From positions 50,618 to 114,617 of the forward strand of contig NZ_WEZF01000023.1 of the NCBI RefSeq assembly GCF_009177065.1: a stretch of 64,000 nt of DNA, read 5' to 3'. This document shows, piece by piece, positions 34,351-44,701 of the stretch (position 1 is the stretch's first letter; each line of letters opens with the position of its first letter). Below the pieces are notes generated by a model that was not told where the DNA came from, did no database searches, and saw only the letters and a program-made list of their open reading frames with translations. Made by a program: the position numbers and the translations under genes. Origin of the DNA: Tautonia marina. GTDB lineage: Bacteria; Planctomycetota; Planctomycetia; Isosphaerales; Isosphaeraceae.

Positions 34351-35121
34351 ATGCCCGGCCCGTTTCCCGGCGTCGATCCGTATGTGGAAGCAGAGCACTA
34401 CTGGCCCGACTTCCATCTGACATTCCTCAATTACTGGCGAGAGGCCATTGGTGATTGCTTGCCCGATGACTACGAGGTCCGGGTCGGGGAGCATGTCCGA
34501 CTCGTCGATCTCGAAGCGCAGGAGAACGCCCTCATCCGTCCCGACGTGGCCATTGTCCACGCGCCGAAGCCAGGCCCCTCGACGAGCGGCGGCGCGGCGA
34601 TTTTGGAACCGGAGACGATCCCGACGACGATCTACGACGAGGATCGCGAGGTCTTCCTGAAGATCGTTCACCGGCCCGATCGGAAGCTGATCACGGTGTT
34701 GGAACTGCTTTCACCAGCGAACAAGATCGAGCCCGGATACCGGGATTACCTTTCGCGACGCAACGCGATTCTCTGGCAGCAGGTCCACCTGGTTGAGCTG
34801 GATTTGCTGGTCGGCGGCCGTCGCTTGCCGATGGAGCGGCCGCTCCCTCCCGGTGATTTCTTCGCCATCATCGCCCGATGGGAGCAACGGCCCGATTGCC
34901 AGGTCTACTCCTGGACGGTCCGCCATCGGCTGCCGAAGATCCTCATTCCCCTGAAGGCCCCCGACCCGGACCTCTCGATCGACCTGGCGGAGGTCTACAC
35001 GATCGCCTTCGATCGCGGCCGATATGCCCGGTCGATTGATTACCAGGCGCCTCTCGATTTGCCCTTCCACCCGGAAGACCGCTCGTGGGCCGAGGAATCG
35101 GCGAGGGCCTTCCGGGCGTGA
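34351..35121 (+). CDS. DUF4058 family protein
   Basis: The 256-residue protein begins MPGPFPGVDPYVEAEHYWPD and continues with FHLTFLNYWREAIGDCLPDD, the opening of DUF4058, a family common in planctomycetes and cyanobacteria with no assigned function. Later conserved segments include LITVLELLSPANKIEPGYRD and VELDLLVGG(R), seen also in PD-(D/E)XK-like proteins, so a nuclease-related fold has been suspected. It is convergent with the FAH-family gene, nine bases apart. No partner gene suggests a role. Confidence 0.9.
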   Translation: MPGPFPGVDPYVEAEHYWPDFHLTFLNYWREAIGDCLPDDYEVRVGEHVRLVDLEAQENALIRPDVAIVHAPKPGPSTSGGAAILEPETIPTTIYDEDREVFLKIVHRPDRKLITVLELLSPANKIEPGYRDYLSRRNAILWQQVHLVELDLLVGGRRLPMERPLPPGDFFAIIARWEQRPDCQVYSWTVRHRLPKILIPLKAPDPDLSIDLAEVYTIAFDRGRYARSIDYQAPLDLPFHPEDRSWAEESARAFRA

Positions 35122-35129
35122 GTCGTCCG

Positions 35130-35993
35130 TCAAGGGCGCGCTTCGACCGGGTTGCGGAGGGTGCCGAGGCCGTCGATCTCGACCTCGACCACGTCGCCGG
35201 GCTTGAGCCAGACGGGGGGCTTGCGGGCCATGCCGACGCCGGGAGGGGTGCCGGTGAAGATCAGGTCGCCGGGTTCGAGGGTCATGATCTGCGAGAGGTA
35301 GGCGATCGTCTCGGGCACCCGGAAGATGAGTTGCGAGGTGCTCGAATCCTGCATCAGGCGGCCATTGAGCCGAAGGCGGATGCCCAGGGCGTGGGGGTCG
35401 GGAACCTCGTCGGCGGTGACGAGATACGGGCCGACGGGGGCGAAGGTGTCGAACGTCTTGCCCGACATCCACTGGCCGCCGGGCTTACGAAGCTGCCAGT
35501 CTCGGGCCGAAACGTCGTGGCCGACGGCGTAGCCGGCAACGTGATCCATCGCGCGATCGGCGGGAATGTCGCGCCCCGGCTGGCCGATGACGATGACCAG
35601 CTCGGCCTCGTAATCGACCTCGTGGCTCACCTTCGGCAACTGGATCGGGGCCTCGTGCCCGATGAGCGATGACGGATACTTGCTGAAAAGGATCGGCTCC
35701 TCGGGAATCTTCGCGCCGGTCTCGATGGCGTGGTCGCGGTAGTTGAGCCCCAGGCAGATGATCTTCTGCGGGTCGGGGACCGGGGCCAGCAAGGTGGCCG
35801 CGCCGGAGGCGAAGGCCACCGAGCCGGTCGAGGCGGCCTGGCGGGCTCGGGCAAGCCCTTCGGAACCGAGGGCGAGGAGGGCTCGGACGGAGTCTGGCAG
35901 GGTGGGATCGGCGGCGTTGAGATCGACGAAGCGGCCGTCAAACTCGGCGCACGCCCTCGGGCCACGATCCGTGGCGACGGTCAGCAGGCGCAT
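35130..35993 (-). CDS. Fumarylacetoacetate hydrolase (FAH) family protein
   Basis: The 287-residue protein has the FAH fold with metal-binding acidic residues: [60 protein letters not shown] (Glu/Glu/Asp cluster), and [20 protein letters not shown], ending in [20 protein letters not shown]. Enzymes of this type hydrolyse or isomerise acylpyruvates and related diketo acids, using Mg or Mn. Specific substrate is not evident. The start at 35993 is preferred (GGAAGGAC lies about nine bases upstream). It is divergent from kdsA and convergent with DUF4058. Confidence 0.9.
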   Translation of the reverse strand: MRLLTVATDRGPRACAEFDGRFVDLNAADPTLPDSVRALLALGSEGLARARQAASTGSVAFASGAATLLAPVPDPQKIICLGLNYRDHAIETGAKIPEEPILFSKYPSSLIGHEAPIQLPKVSHEVDYEAELVIVIGQPGRDIPADRAMDHVAGYAVGHDVSARDWQLRKPGGQWMSGKTFDTFAPVGPYLVTADEVPDPHALGIRLRLNGRLMQDSSTSQLIFRVPETIAYLSQIMTLEPGDLIFTGTPPGVGMARKPPVWLKPGDVVEVEIDGLGTLRNPVEARP

Positions 35994-36260
35994 CGGGGGG
36001 TTGTCCTTCCAGGGAGGCGGGATCAAGCCAAGGCAATCGACACGACCGGCGCGGGCACTCGTCCCGGCTCCGGTGGTCCTTGCCGTAAGCTACACCGATC
36101 GGCCAGCCGGAACCAGGGGGCGTTGCGTCCTCACGATCGCTCGGCTCGGGACGGAAGGCGAACCGGGCTGGCCGGTTCCGGCCAGGCTGGTAAGATCCTC
36201 GGAAACCGAAGCCCCCCCAAAGGCCGCGTCCGATCGCTCGATCGAGAAAGGACTCGCCCC

Positions 36261-37091
36261 GTGAGCCCTCCTGAGAATCCCGTGTCTATCGGCCCCAGCC
36301 GGATCGGCCGGGGGCAGCCCCTGGCCCTGATCGCCGGGCCTTGCGTGATCGAGCCGGGCGACCTGACCGATCGGATCGCCGAGCGACTGGCGAAACTCCG
36401 CGACGACCTGGGCATTCCGGTCGTCTTCAAGGCCTCGTTCGACAAGGCCAACCGCACGTCGAAGGGGAGCTTCCGAGGGCCAGGCATCGACGAAGGCTTG
36501 CGGACCTTCGAGCGGATCAAACGCGCGACCGGATTGCCGGTCACGACCGACGTTCACGAGTCGATCCAGGCCGAGCCGGTCGCCTCGGTCGTCGACCTGC
36601 TCCAGATTCCGGCCTTTCTTGCCCGGCAAACCGACCTGCTCATTGCCTGCGCTGAGACGAAGCGGGCGGTCAACGTCAAGAAGGGGCAGTTCATGGCCCC
36701 CTGGGACATGGAACACGTCGTCGCCAAACTTCAGGCGGCCGGGGCCTCCGGGGTCCTGCTGACCGAGCGGGGAACGACCTTCGGTTACGGACGGCTGGTC
36801 AACGACTTCCGGGCCATCCCGATCATGCAGAAGACCGGCGCCCCGGTGGTCTTCGACGCGACCCACTCGGTCCAGTTGCCAAGCGCCGGCCAGGGGGTCA
36901 CGAGCGGAGAGCGGGAGATGGTTCCTTACCTGGCCAAAGCCGCAGTCGCCACCGGATGCGACGCCCTGTTTCTTGAGGTGCACCCGAAGCCCGAGGAGGC
37001 GCTTTCCGATGGGCCGAACGCGCTTCGGCTCGACGATTTGGAGCCGTTGATCCGCATCTGTCTTCGCATTCGAGCCGCCATCGAGGAATGA
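36261..37091 (+). CDS. kdsA: 3-deoxy-8-phosphooctulonate synthase (KDO-8-P synthase)
   Basis: The 276-residue enzyme condenses phosphoenolpyruvate with arabinose-5-phosphate to make KDO-8-phosphate for lipopolysaccharide. Signatures are [100 protein letters not shown] and [20 protein letters not shown]. The start is a GTG at 36261 with GAAAGGAC a few bases upstream; the frame is open far upstream but without family sequence. KDO synthesis supports an outer membrane with LPS-like glycolipid, consistent with the acyltransferases elsewhere in the window. Confidence 0.95.
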   Translation: MSPPENPVSIGPSRIGRGQPLALIAGPCVIEPGDLTDRIAERLAKLRDDLGIPVVFKASFDKANRTSKGSFRGPGIDEGLRTFERIKRATGLPVTTDVHESIQAEPVASVVDLLQIPAFLARQTDLLIACAETKRAVNVKKGQFMAPWDMEHVVAKLQAAGASGVLLTERGTTFGYGRLVNDFRAIPIMQKTGAPVVFDATHSVQLPSAGQGVTSGEREMVPYLAKAAVATGCDALFLEVHPKPEEALSDGPNALRLDDLEPLIRICLRIRAAIEE

Positions 37092-37332
37092 CTCAAAGCC
37101 TGGACAGGCTTCGAACCTTCGAGCCTCGAACCGCGTAGCTGAAATCATCAGCAGGGCGAGTTCACCGCCTTCATCCAGGCATAACTCGCCGAGCGGCCCG
37201 AAATCGGTCACAATGGAGGGGTCTTTTGCGGATCCGAGATGCGTGAGCATCGGTGATTCGTGCCCCGTCGAACCGAATGTTCCCTCCATCCAAGTCCGCA
37301 CCACGCGACGACGCACCCGGAGAGCGACCCCC

Positions 37333-39138
37333 GTGCGAAGGCGATCATCCCGCTGGCAATTCCTCCCGATCGGGCTGGCCCTGATCCTCGGCGCAATGAC
37401 CTTTGGCTGTGGGGGCAACGAGGCCCCCCCTCGCCCGATCACCGGAGCCACGCGCGATCCTGGCCGAGCGGATCGCTCCGATGGTCAGGCGGGCCAGGGG
37501 ATCAACGCCTTTCGAGGGGTCGGCATGGATCCCGAGATGCGCGAGGCCCTGCTCCGCAACGTCGTGACCTTGCTCGAACGTGCCGCACTGACGCCCGGTG
37601 GCCAGAACATCAAGATCGCCACCGAGAACCTGAACAATTACTTCAAGTCCAACCCTGACAGCGACTTCCAACTCTCAGACACCGCCCGAGCGTACCTTGA
37701 AGAGCAACTGGCCGACTCACCCTTCCAGACCAGCGATTTCGGAACCCGAGCCTTCGAGCAGAAGGATGCGAGGCATATTGAAGACTGCCTGCTCTACCAC
37801 AACATCGCGGCTCGGGTCGCCGGGCCCGGCTCGATGCTCGACCGGGTCCAACGGATCTTCGACTGGACAATGTACAACGTCCAGCTTGTGCCCCCCGAAG
37901 GCCCGATGCCTGAGGCGCTGGTGGCCCAGGGAATCAACCCGGTGCCCGCTCGGCCTTACGACGTGATCATCCGCGGCTTCGGCTCGGAGATTCCGGGCGA
38001 CCTGTGGGCCGATCGCTCGTGGACGTTCATGGCCCTTTGCCGACAGATCGGGGTCGACGTGGCGATGCTCGGTTATCCGGTCGCCGATGCCGAGGAACCG
38101 TACTACTGGACCTGCGCCGCGTTGATCGACGGCACCCCGTACCTGTTCGACACCCGGATCGGCCTGGCCATTCCCGGCCCCGACGGCCAGGGAATCGCCA
38201 CGCTGGAACAGGCCGCGACCGAGCCGATCGTGCTGGATCGGCTCGACCTGCCCTCCCCTGCGATTCCTTACGCCACCGAGGCGGCCAACCTGGACACGGT
38301 CCGGGTTTACCTCGACTCCAGCCGGGGCTACTTCGCCCCCAGGATGCGGCTCTTGCAGAACGACCTGGCCGGAGCGAACCGGATGGTCCTTTACCGAGAC
38401 CCGGTCGAGCAGCGAGACGCCTGGACCTCGGCCCTCGGCGATCGGCTCGACACGGTCGAGCTGTGGGATCTGCCGTTGAACGTCGAGTACGCCCTGTTCA
38501 ACGACCCGGCGTACGTTCGGGCGATCCAGTTCGTCAACTTCTACTTCAGCCCGGATTTCCCATTGCTGGGAGCCCGACTCCGACAGCTTCGCGGCGACCT
38601 GGCCGATGCGAAGCAGGATTTCACCCGAGCACGGTTCCGCCGGGTGGGCGCCATGGCCGAGGCCTCGCAGATTCCCGCCGAGCTTCGCCAGGAGATCCAG
38701 GAGTCGATCGACCTGTTCTCAACCTATTTCCTCGGCCTCGCTCAGCTCGACGACTCGATGCCGGAGCAGGCGATTAACCTGTTCGAACAGGCCTTGAAGC
38801 TCCCTCCCACCGGAGTCCGAGCCGTTCGGGGACGCCCGGCCACCCTGCTTCGCCTCGGCGCCGATGCGAACCTCGGCATGCTCTACGAGGCCAAGGGAGA
38901 GGACAATCGGGCCGTCTTCGCCTACTCCCGGAGCAATACCACTCCCCAGTCGGTCGGCAACCTGCTGCGGGCCAACGCCCTGGTCTTTGAAGATCCGTTC
39001 GGCCCCCCTCCCCCTCCGTTCGATCCAACCGCCGTCGAGGCGGATGAGGCGAATGAAGCGGAGGTAGCAGGCGAAGCGGAACCAGCGTCTCCCACCGAGG
39101 AGCCTGCCGCCGGCGAGGCCGAGGCCGAAACCCCCTGA
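37333..39138 (+). CDS. Transglutaminase-like lipoprotein with TPR-like C-terminus
   Basis: The 601-residue product has a lipoprotein signal (WQFLPIGLALILGAMTFGCG) with Cys in a G-C lipobox, so it is probably attached to a membrane. The middle (about 110-280) has a transglutaminase-like region: HIEDCLLYHNIAARVAGPGS, VQRIFDWTMYNVQLVP and DRSWTFMALCRQIGVDVAML (a Cys in the usual region), then YYWTCAALIDGTPYLFDTRI. The C-terminal part repeats helical pairs like TPRs (FLGLAQLDDSMPEQAINLFE), and the end is acidic and Pro-rich. GTG at 37333 is chosen because it starts the signal peptide; an ATG 40 codons upstream is followed by unlikely sequence. Role unknown, perhaps cell-envelope related. Confidence 0.7.
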   Translation: MRRRSSRWQFLPIGLALILGAMTFGCGGNEAPPRPITGATRDPGRADRSDGQAGQGINAFRGVGMDPEMREALLRNVVTLLERAALTPGGQNIKIATENLNNYFKSNPDSDFQLSDTARAYLEEQLADSPFQTSDFGTRAFEQKDARHIEDCLLYHNIAARVAGPGSMLDRVQRIFDWTMYNVQLVPPEGPMPEALVAQGINPVPARPYDVIIRGFGSEIPGDLWADRSWTFMALCRQIGVDVAMLGYPVADAEEPYYWTCAALIDGTPYLFDTRIGLAIPGPDGQGIATLEQAATEPIVLDRLDLPSPAIPYATEAANLDTVRVYLDSSRGYFAPRMRLLQNDLAGANRMVLYRDPVEQRDAWTSALGDRLDTVELWDLPLNVEYALFNDPAYVRAIQFVNFYFSPDFPLLGARLRQLRGDLADAKQDFTRARFRRVGAMAEASQIPAELRQEIQESIDLFSTYFLGLAQLDDSMPEQAINLFEQALKLPPTGVRAVRGRPATLLRLGADANLGMLYEAKGEDNRAVFAYSRSNTTPQSVGNLLRANALVFEDPFGPPPPPFDPTAVEADEANEAEVAGEAEPASPTEEPAAGEAEAETP

Positions 39139-39350
39139 TCAACGGTTCCCGACCCGAATCGACCGGCGGCGATCGGCTCACGAGGCGGTCCCTTCCGGTC
39201 AATTCGGGCATGATGAAGGAGAGCACGATCGACGGCCGATTGGTCCGGGCAATCCGTCCCGGCTGAACAATCGCCCCATCCGGTGCCGATAGAACCCCAG
39301 GTACATGCAGTGTCGAGGGGGCTCGTCGGCCAGCTGAGGGGGAACGCGCC

Positions 39351-40157
39351 ATGCCGTCGCCATCGCCATCGAACCGGTCTTCCGGGCCGTCGAACGATCC
39401 GGCTGCGCTGCGGGAGGAAGTCGAGGCCCTCCGCCGACAGGTGGTTGAGTTGCAGCGCGTCAGCGCGCTGGGAGTGCTGGCCGGGAGCGTTTGCCACGAG
39501 TTGAACAACGCCCTGATGCCGGTCCTGAATTACGCCAAGCTCGGCCAGCGGAGCAAGGACCCGGAGTACCGCGACCGCGCCTTCCAGAAGATCCTGGAAG
39601 GGGCCAACCGGGCAACCGCCATTGCCGGCGGGATCCTGGGCCTGGCCCGTCCTCGGGCCGACCGCAAGAGCATCACCGACCTGGTCCGCCTGACCGATGA
39701 GGTTCTGCTTCTGGTGACCAAGGATCTGCAGAAGCATCGGATCGCCCTCGACTATCACGCCGACGGCCGACCCCACTCCCGGACCAATCCGGCCCAGATT
39801 CAGCAAGTCTTGCTCAATCTGGTCATCAACGCCCGCCAGGCGATGCCCGACGGGGGTACCCTGAGTATCCGGGTCGGCACGGACACGAGCGGCCGCCGCG
39901 CCGAGCTTTCGGTCGCCGACACCGGCACCGGAATCGCCCCCGGCGACCTTCGGCGCATCTTCGAACCCTTCTTCACAACCAAGACCGGGCCCGACGCCTC
40001 GGGACTTGGCGGAACGGGCCTCGGATTGCCTGTCTGCCGGGAGATCGTCGAGGCTCATCAGGGTCGGCTTCGGGCCGAGAGCCGTCCCGGCAAAGGATCG
40101 ACCTTCACCCTCATCCTTCCCACCTGTGCCACCGCGGCCAAGCAAGGGGCGGCCTGA
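39351..40157 (+). CDS. Orphan sensor histidine kinase, soluble
   Basis: The 268-residue protein has no sensory domain. A short N-terminal coiled coil (about 18-36) leads to a HisKA domain with the H-box LAGSVCHELNNALMPVLNYA, phosphoaccepting His49, then a HATPase_c domain with N-box LLNLVINARQAMPDGGT, G1 VADTGTGIAP, F-box FEPFFTTKT and G2 GGTGLGLPVCREIVEAHQG. It would phosphorylate an unseen response regulator. No response regulator is adjacent, so it is an orphan. The ATG at 39351 yields a normal start. Confidence 0.88.
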   Translation: MPSPSPSNRSSGPSNDPAALREEVEALRRQVVELQRVSALGVLAGSVCHELNNALMPVLNYAKLGQRSKDPEYRDRAFQKILEGANRATAIAGGILGLARPRADRKSITDLVRLTDEVLLLVTKDLQKHRIALDYHADGRPHSRTNPAQIQQVLLNLVINARQAMPDGGTLSIRVGTDTSGRRAELSVADTGTGIAPGDLRRIFEPFFTTKTGPDASGLGGTGLGLPVCREIVEAHQGRLRAESRPGKGSTFTLILPTCATAAKQGAA

Positions 40158-40327
40158 CCGCAGGGGACCGGGGTCGAAGAAGCAATTCGGCACGCGACCC
40201 CCAAGCCCGTACCATCGCGCCAATTACCGCAAAGCATTTCATCCTTGCGATCGTTGATTCCGATCCTCCCGATGGAGGGAACGACGAGTCCGACCACAGA
40301 CGGCCCCTCGATGCCCAAGGACGAGCG

Positions 40328-41320
40328 ATGAGTGATTCCCAAACCCGATCCGGGGCGATTCCGCTCCTTCATCATCCGCTCGTTCTGCCGACGCTCGTGG
40401 TCGTGGGAGGCTGGGTGCTGCTGCTGGGCGGTTCCTTTCCCGGCCAGGCTCCTCCCTCATCGTCGGGGGTTCATCCCGGTGGTTCCCCTGCGATCGAAAA
40501 CCCTCCCCCCGCGCCGAAGGCTCAGGAACCGGCCCCGTCGGCGGCGGTCGTGACCGTCCTCGATGGGGGATCGTCGTCGGCCCCGATCCGCCTGATGATC
40601 GAGTTTCCGAACGAATCGGCAGCACCCGCCGTGATTACCCTCCCTGCTCCGGAACCGAGGACCTCGGACGCCTCGGAAAGCCACTTTGCCCCCTTCGACT
40701 CGCAAACCATCCGGACGGGAACGCCCGTCATCGAGGAGCCGGTGGTGCCTCCTCCCATTCCGGGGCCGCCGCCGGACTTCGACCCGACGATCCTCTCGCC
40801 TCTGATCCCGGAGTCGGTTCCCGTCTCGCCGATGTTTGAGCGAGACACCACGGCCGAGCCTCTAATCGCCCGGCCGATGGAGGAACTGCCCGACACCTTC
40901 AACCCTGGCCCGCTGCTCGAACGCTATCGCAGCCACGAGCCCTGGAGATCGGAGCAGCCTGCCACCGATTCCGGAGCGAAGCCCGTTGCAGGCACGGGTG
41001 GCCCCTCGACGATCGAACAGGGGGATCAGGCCCCCGAACCGCCGGTCATCTCGGACACGATCCTCGGGTTTTCGAACGCCCCCGTCATTCTCCCCGAACG
41101 ATCCTCGGACGTGGAGGAGCCCTGGACGCCGGCCCCTCGTTCAACTGCGGCGTTCGCGCTTGATGAGGCCGGCCCTGCCGTAACGATCCGGCAGCCGCCC
41201 ATTCCGCAGCATCGAGGGCTCCGGGGCCTGTTCCGAGCCTTCCGGCCTCCTCCGCCCATTCCCCTGGTGCCCCCGCCACCGATGCCGCAAGGAGCGACCT
41301 CGAACGCCCTCAGGAGATGA
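40328..41320 (+). CDS. Proline-rich membrane-anchored hypothetical protein
   Basis: The 330-residue product has one hydrophobic segment (about 20-36, LVLPTLVVVGGWVLLLGG) followed by a long, mostly disordered region very rich in Pro, Ser, Ala and Glu, with repeated short motifs such as PPPIPGPPPDFDPTILSPLI. Composition suggests a periplasm-facing spacer or an envelope linker. ATG at 40328 follows AAGGACGAGCG. Its last 11 nt overlap the end of the convergent diacylglycerol-kinase-like gene. No family is recognised; the frame is supported by length and by its membrane segment. Confidence 0.55.
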   Translation: MSDSQTRSGAIPLLHHPLVLPTLVVVGGWVLLLGGSFPGQAPPSSSGVHPGGSPAIENPPPAPKAQEPAPSAAVVTVLDGGSSSAPIRLMIEFPNESAAPAVITLPAPEPRTSDASESHFAPFDSQTIRTGTPVIEEPVVPPPIPGPPPDFDPTILSPLIPESVPVSPMFERDTTAEPLIARPMEELPDTFNPGPLLERYRSHEPWRSEQPATDSGAKPVAGTGGPSTIEQGDQAPEPPVISDTILGFSNAPVILPERSSDVEEPWTPAPRSTAAFALDEAGPAVTIRQPPIPQHRGLRGLFRAFRPPPPIPLVPPPPMPQGATSNALRR

Positions 41321-42359
41321 GCCTCGCACTGGTACTGGAATAGCGTTCGGGCACCAGGAGCGAGACAGCGCGGGGCAGCACCCGAGCGGCCCAGGGGGTC
41401 GGGGTTCTGGGATGAATCTTCCCGCTGGGGTCGCCGTCGAGCTGAACCGGCACCGCCACGTCGGAGGAAACCGAAACGCGACGGACCCGACGGTGCCAGA
41501 CGCCCGGGCGATCCAGGTGCAAGCCTCGGAAAATGAGCCAGAGATAATGCAAGGCCGCCAGCGGGCCGGGGTCTCGGAAGACGACCAGATCGAGCAGGCC
41601 GTCATCCTCTCGGGCCGTTGGAGCGATCGGCAGGCCGAGGGCATAGCTGGGCAGGTTGAAGACGAAGGCAATCGACCCGGAGAAGACCTCGGGAGGCTCG
41701 GGGTCCTCGACCCGAACTGTCAGGGTCGGGAATTCGTATTCGAAACTCGCGCGGAGGACCGGCTCGACGTAGGCCACCCGACTGGTTGGGCGGACCCGCT
41801 GAGAATGGCCGATCCGGGCCAGATGGTGCCGGGTCACAACCTCGGCATCGAAGCCGATGCCGGCCATCAAGGCGAAGCGTTGACCGTCGGCCTCTCCGAG
41901 ATCGAGGGTGATCACTCGCCCGAGAGCGATCGTCTCGGCGGCCTCCTCGGGGTGTCGAGAGAGGCCGAAGTGCCGGGCAAAGAGATTCTCGGTCCCGGCG
42001 GGCAAGACACAGATCGGCACTCGTGGCTTTTCGTTAATCAACGCCGAGACGGTGCCGTCACCACCCACGGCCACCAGACACCGGCACGAGGGGGATTGCT
42101 CGGCCTGCTCGACCATGAGCCGTCGATCGGCCGGCGACCAGGCCACGCGAGCCTCCAGCCCCTTGCGCTTCAGGGCCTGGACCAGGCGAGCCACGCGATC
42201 ACGCCCCGCACCGACCCCGGAATTGGCATTGGCGATCAATCCAACCCATCCCGACGCCTTCGAATCGGCACCGATCGACGAAACCAGGGTCGTTGCACCC
42301 GAAACGGGATCGTTCGAAGCGTTCTCGGCCGATGCTGGGCGAGGTCCCTCCTCGTCCAT
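41310..42359 (-). CDS. Diacylglycerol/sphingosine kinase-family lipid kinase
   Basis: The 349-residue protein has the DAGK catalytic fold: GWVGLIANANSGVGAGRDRV (nucleotide-binding start), the GGDGT motif in CRCLVAVGGDGTVSALINEK, VLPAGTENLFARHFGLSRHP, and ALMAGIGFDAEVVTRHH. It probably phosphorylates diacylglycerol or a related lipid with ATP. The N-terminal ~35 residues are polar and not conserved. ATG at 42359 is chosen over an immediately preceding TTG. It is leftward and converges with the Pro-rich gene, overlapping by 11 nt. Confidence 0.87.
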   Translation of the reverse strand: MDEEGPRPASAENASNDPVSGATTLVSSIGADSKASGWVGLIANANSGVGAGRDRVARLVQALKRKGLEARVAWSPADRRLMVEQAEQSPSCRCLVAVGGDGTVSALINEKPRVPICVLPAGTENLFARHFGLSRHPEEAAETIALGRVITLDLGEADGQRFALMAGIGFDAEVVTRHHLARIGHSQRVRPTSRVAYVEPVLRASFEYEFPTLTVRVEDPEPPEVFSGSIAFVFNLPSYALGLPIAPTAREDDGLLDLVVFRDPGPLAALHYLWLIFRGLHLDRPGVWHRRVRRVSVSSDVAVPVQLDGDPSGKIHPRTPTPWAARVLPRAVSLLVPERYSSTSARLIS

Positions 42360-42542
42360 CAATCAGGGTCCATCTCGGGGAATGCGGCAGGGTTGGCAAA
42401 CCGACGAACCTGTCTTGAGGAACAGGCACCGCGCCCACCGGTCCAGCGAGAAGGGTCCGGCAGGCGAAGCGTTGGGCCTCAGGACAGGTTCGAGGTCGTT
42501 CAGAATGTCGGATCCAAATCCCATCGGGAGAAGACGTTGACG

Positions 42543-43109
42543 TTACTCGGTGGTCTCGGTCGCCTCGGATTCGGTGCTCCGACTGGCAACTTGCTGGAGC
42601 AGCTCCTGATTCTCGGCCAGGAGTGTCGTGAGGCGTTCTCGAAGGGTTGAGAGCTGCCCCATGCGATCCGCGTTCTCTGAGGCAAGGCGATCGCGAAGCG
42701 TGTTCAGCTCATCCACACGAGCCTGCAACTCCGCTTGCTCCTGCTCTCGGCCGGCGATCGTTTCGTTCGTCCGGGCGAGCAGGGTTTCCTCGTCGTCGAG
42801 CCGAAGCTGGAGGCGAACCTGATCTTCCTTGAGAAGGCTGACCCGGTTCTCCAGATCCTCGACACGAAGCTTGAGGGAGCGGAGCTGGGAGTCGGTGATC
42901 TGTCGTTCGGAGACGACCTGTTTCTGAATCGCGTAGGCGTCGGCATTGGCCTGGCGCACCTGCTGCTCGGTCTCTTCAATCTGAGCCGAAACCGTCTCGA
43001 TGCCGCGGCCCCAGTTCCGGTTGAGCTGGGAAACCATCGACAGTAAGTAGATCGAGACGAGCATCATCAGGGCAACCAGAACCGACAGGACTTTCCCGGC
43101 GGTGGACAT
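42543..43109 (-). CDS. Membrane-anchored coiled-coil protein
   Basis: The 188-residue product starts with a short tail and one transmembrane segment (VLSVLVALMMLVSIYLLSMV), then a continuous heptad-rich coiled coil to about residue 165 (IETVSAQIEETEQQVRQANA, LRLDDEETLLARTNETIAGR), ending acidic. The layout (cytoplasmic or periplasmic coiled coil on a single anchor) resembles structural or scaffolding envelope proteins, but no family is recognised. ATG at 43109 has GGAGAGG just upstream. The gene is divergent from the dehydrogenase-like gene. Confidence 0.7.
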   Translation of the reverse strand: MSTAGKVLSVLVALMMLVSIYLLSMVSQLNRNWGRGIETVSAQIEETEQQVRQANADAYAIQKQVVSERQITDSQLRSLKLRVEDLENRVSLLKEDQVRLQLRLDDEETLLARTNETIAGREQEQAELQARVDELNTLRDRLASENADRMGQLSTLRERLTTLLAENQELLQQVASRSTESEATETTE

Positions 43110-43513
43110 CGGACCTCTCCGTGTGGGTCGATGGGCGACCGATGTTCGAGGACTGATCTGAAGGGGAGACTCGCCGCCGACGGCCGGGCCGAAAGCAGCC
43201 CCGGCATTGCCGAATTCGCCCATCGACGCGAGATGACCCTCGATTATACCCCCACGCTCCGGCACATGCCAAGTCGCCGGAATTGCAGGCGAGGGCATCC
43301 AACCCGTCGTGACCGTTTCAGTCGGCGCCTCCGGCACCGATTCCCGGCCGCGATCGGTCACCCGATTCGAAGGTCGCCCCCCGGTCCGGGCGAACTGTTT
43401 GACGCCCCCTGTGCGCTCCTCTACAATCCTCGGATCAATCGCGTCCGCAGTGTCGCGGTCGGGGGGCGTACGCCCTGCCGCAAGACTCGGGCCGGATGGG
43501 GATTCGTCGAGCG

Positions 43514-44536
43514 ATGCGAGCGGCGTACACGGTCACCGAGTTGCTGGGAGACGGAATCGGACCCGAACTATCGGAGGCCGTCCATACCCTGGCCGAGGCG
43601 CTTCCGATCGACCTTCACTTCGAGCCGGTCGACCTGTCGCTGGAAAACCGAAGGGCCCGCAAAGGGGCGATCTACGACGAGGCTATCGCCTCGATCGAGT
43701 CGAACCGCGTCGCCCTGAAGCACCCGACGATCACCGCCGAGGAAAGCCCGAATCAGATCCTTCGGCGTCGGCTCAATCTTTCGGTCATCCACCGACCGGT
43801 CTACACGCTGCCCGGCGTCCCCAGCAACTTTCGTCGAGAACTGGACGTCGATATCATCCGGATCGCCACCGGAGGGACCTACGACGACCCCGGCCGGATG
43901 ATCGGCAATAGCGGCGCCGTCAGCCTCCGGATCGTTGAACGCCAGCCGGTCCTCGAAGCCGCCCGATATGCCTTCAACCTCGCCCGAAAGACCGGCAAGA
44001 GCGTCACGAGCGCCTCGAAATACACGATCCAGAAGGCCACCGACGGCCTCTTTCAGGCCGTGGCCGAATCGGTGGCTGCCGAGTATCCCGAGGTTCCCCA
44101 CCACTCCGAGCTGTTCGACGCCCTCCTGGCGAAGCTCATCATGAAGCCCGAGCCGTTTCAGGTGATTCTCGTCCTGAACGAGTACGGCGATTTTCTCTCG
44201 GACATGGCCTGCGGCCTGGCCGGATCGCTCGGCATCGGTGCCAGCGCCAACCTGGCGTTCGACGCCTCGGCCGTGGTCCGGGTTGCCCTGTTCGACGCGG
44301 CGCACGGCACAGCGCCCGACATCGCCGGCAAGGGGTTGGCCAACCCGACGGCGATTTTCCTTGCCTTCTCGCTTTTGCTGTATCAACTGGGTGAGATTCG
44401 GGTCGGCAAGGCCGTCAAGGACGGCACGCTCGACCTACTCCGCCGGGGGGTCCGTACCGGCGACCTCGGGGGGAAGGAATCGACCCAAAGCTTCACCGCC
44501 GCCGTCGCCGCCGAGGTGGCCGCGCGACTCGCCTGA
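43514..44536 (+). CDS. Isocitrate/isopropylmalate dehydrogenase family protein
   Basis: The 340-residue protein shows the family motifs: VTELLGDGIGPELSEAVHTL, the metal/substrate region (VALKHPTITAEESPNQILRR), RIATGGTYDDPGRMIGNSGA, ARYAFNLARKTGKSVTSASK with the catalytic Lys/Tyr area, and DAAHGTAPDIAGKGLANPTA near the end. Enzymes of this fold oxidise 2-hydroxyacids with NAD(P) and decarboxylate; whether isocitrate or isopropylmalate is the substrate is not evident. ATG 43514 is used; an ATG 18 nt upstream (43496) is possible. It stands between the coiled-coil gene (divergent) and ktrB. Confidence 0.85.
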   Translation: MRAAYTVTELLGDGIGPELSEAVHTLAEALPIDLHFEPVDLSLENRRARKGAIYDEAIASIESNRVALKHPTITAEESPNQILRRRLNLSVIHRPVYTLPGVPSNFRRELDVDIIRIATGGTYDDPGRMIGNSGAVSLRIVERQPVLEAARYAFNLARKTGKSVTSASKYTIQKATDGLFQAVAESVAAEYPEVPHHSELFDALLAKLIMKPEPFQVILVLNEYGDFLSDMACGLAGSLGIGASANLAFDASAVVRVALFDAAHGTAPDIAGKGLANPTAIFLAFSLLLYQLGEIRVGKAVKDGTLDLLRRGVRTGDLGGKESTQSFTAAVAAEVAARLA

Positions 44537-44701
44537 GCCCGTGATCGTGTTGCGGCTTCCACCCCCTGGTAGTCCTCCTTTAGGGGATCGGGAACCGCTC
44601 CTCCAGGCGGAGGCTTCGCAAGCCTGCGTTCTCCCCTCGGCGTTTCTGTTGATCGCGCCGGGGCTCTCTCTCCGCTCACCCTCCGTTCCACAATCCGGCA
44701 A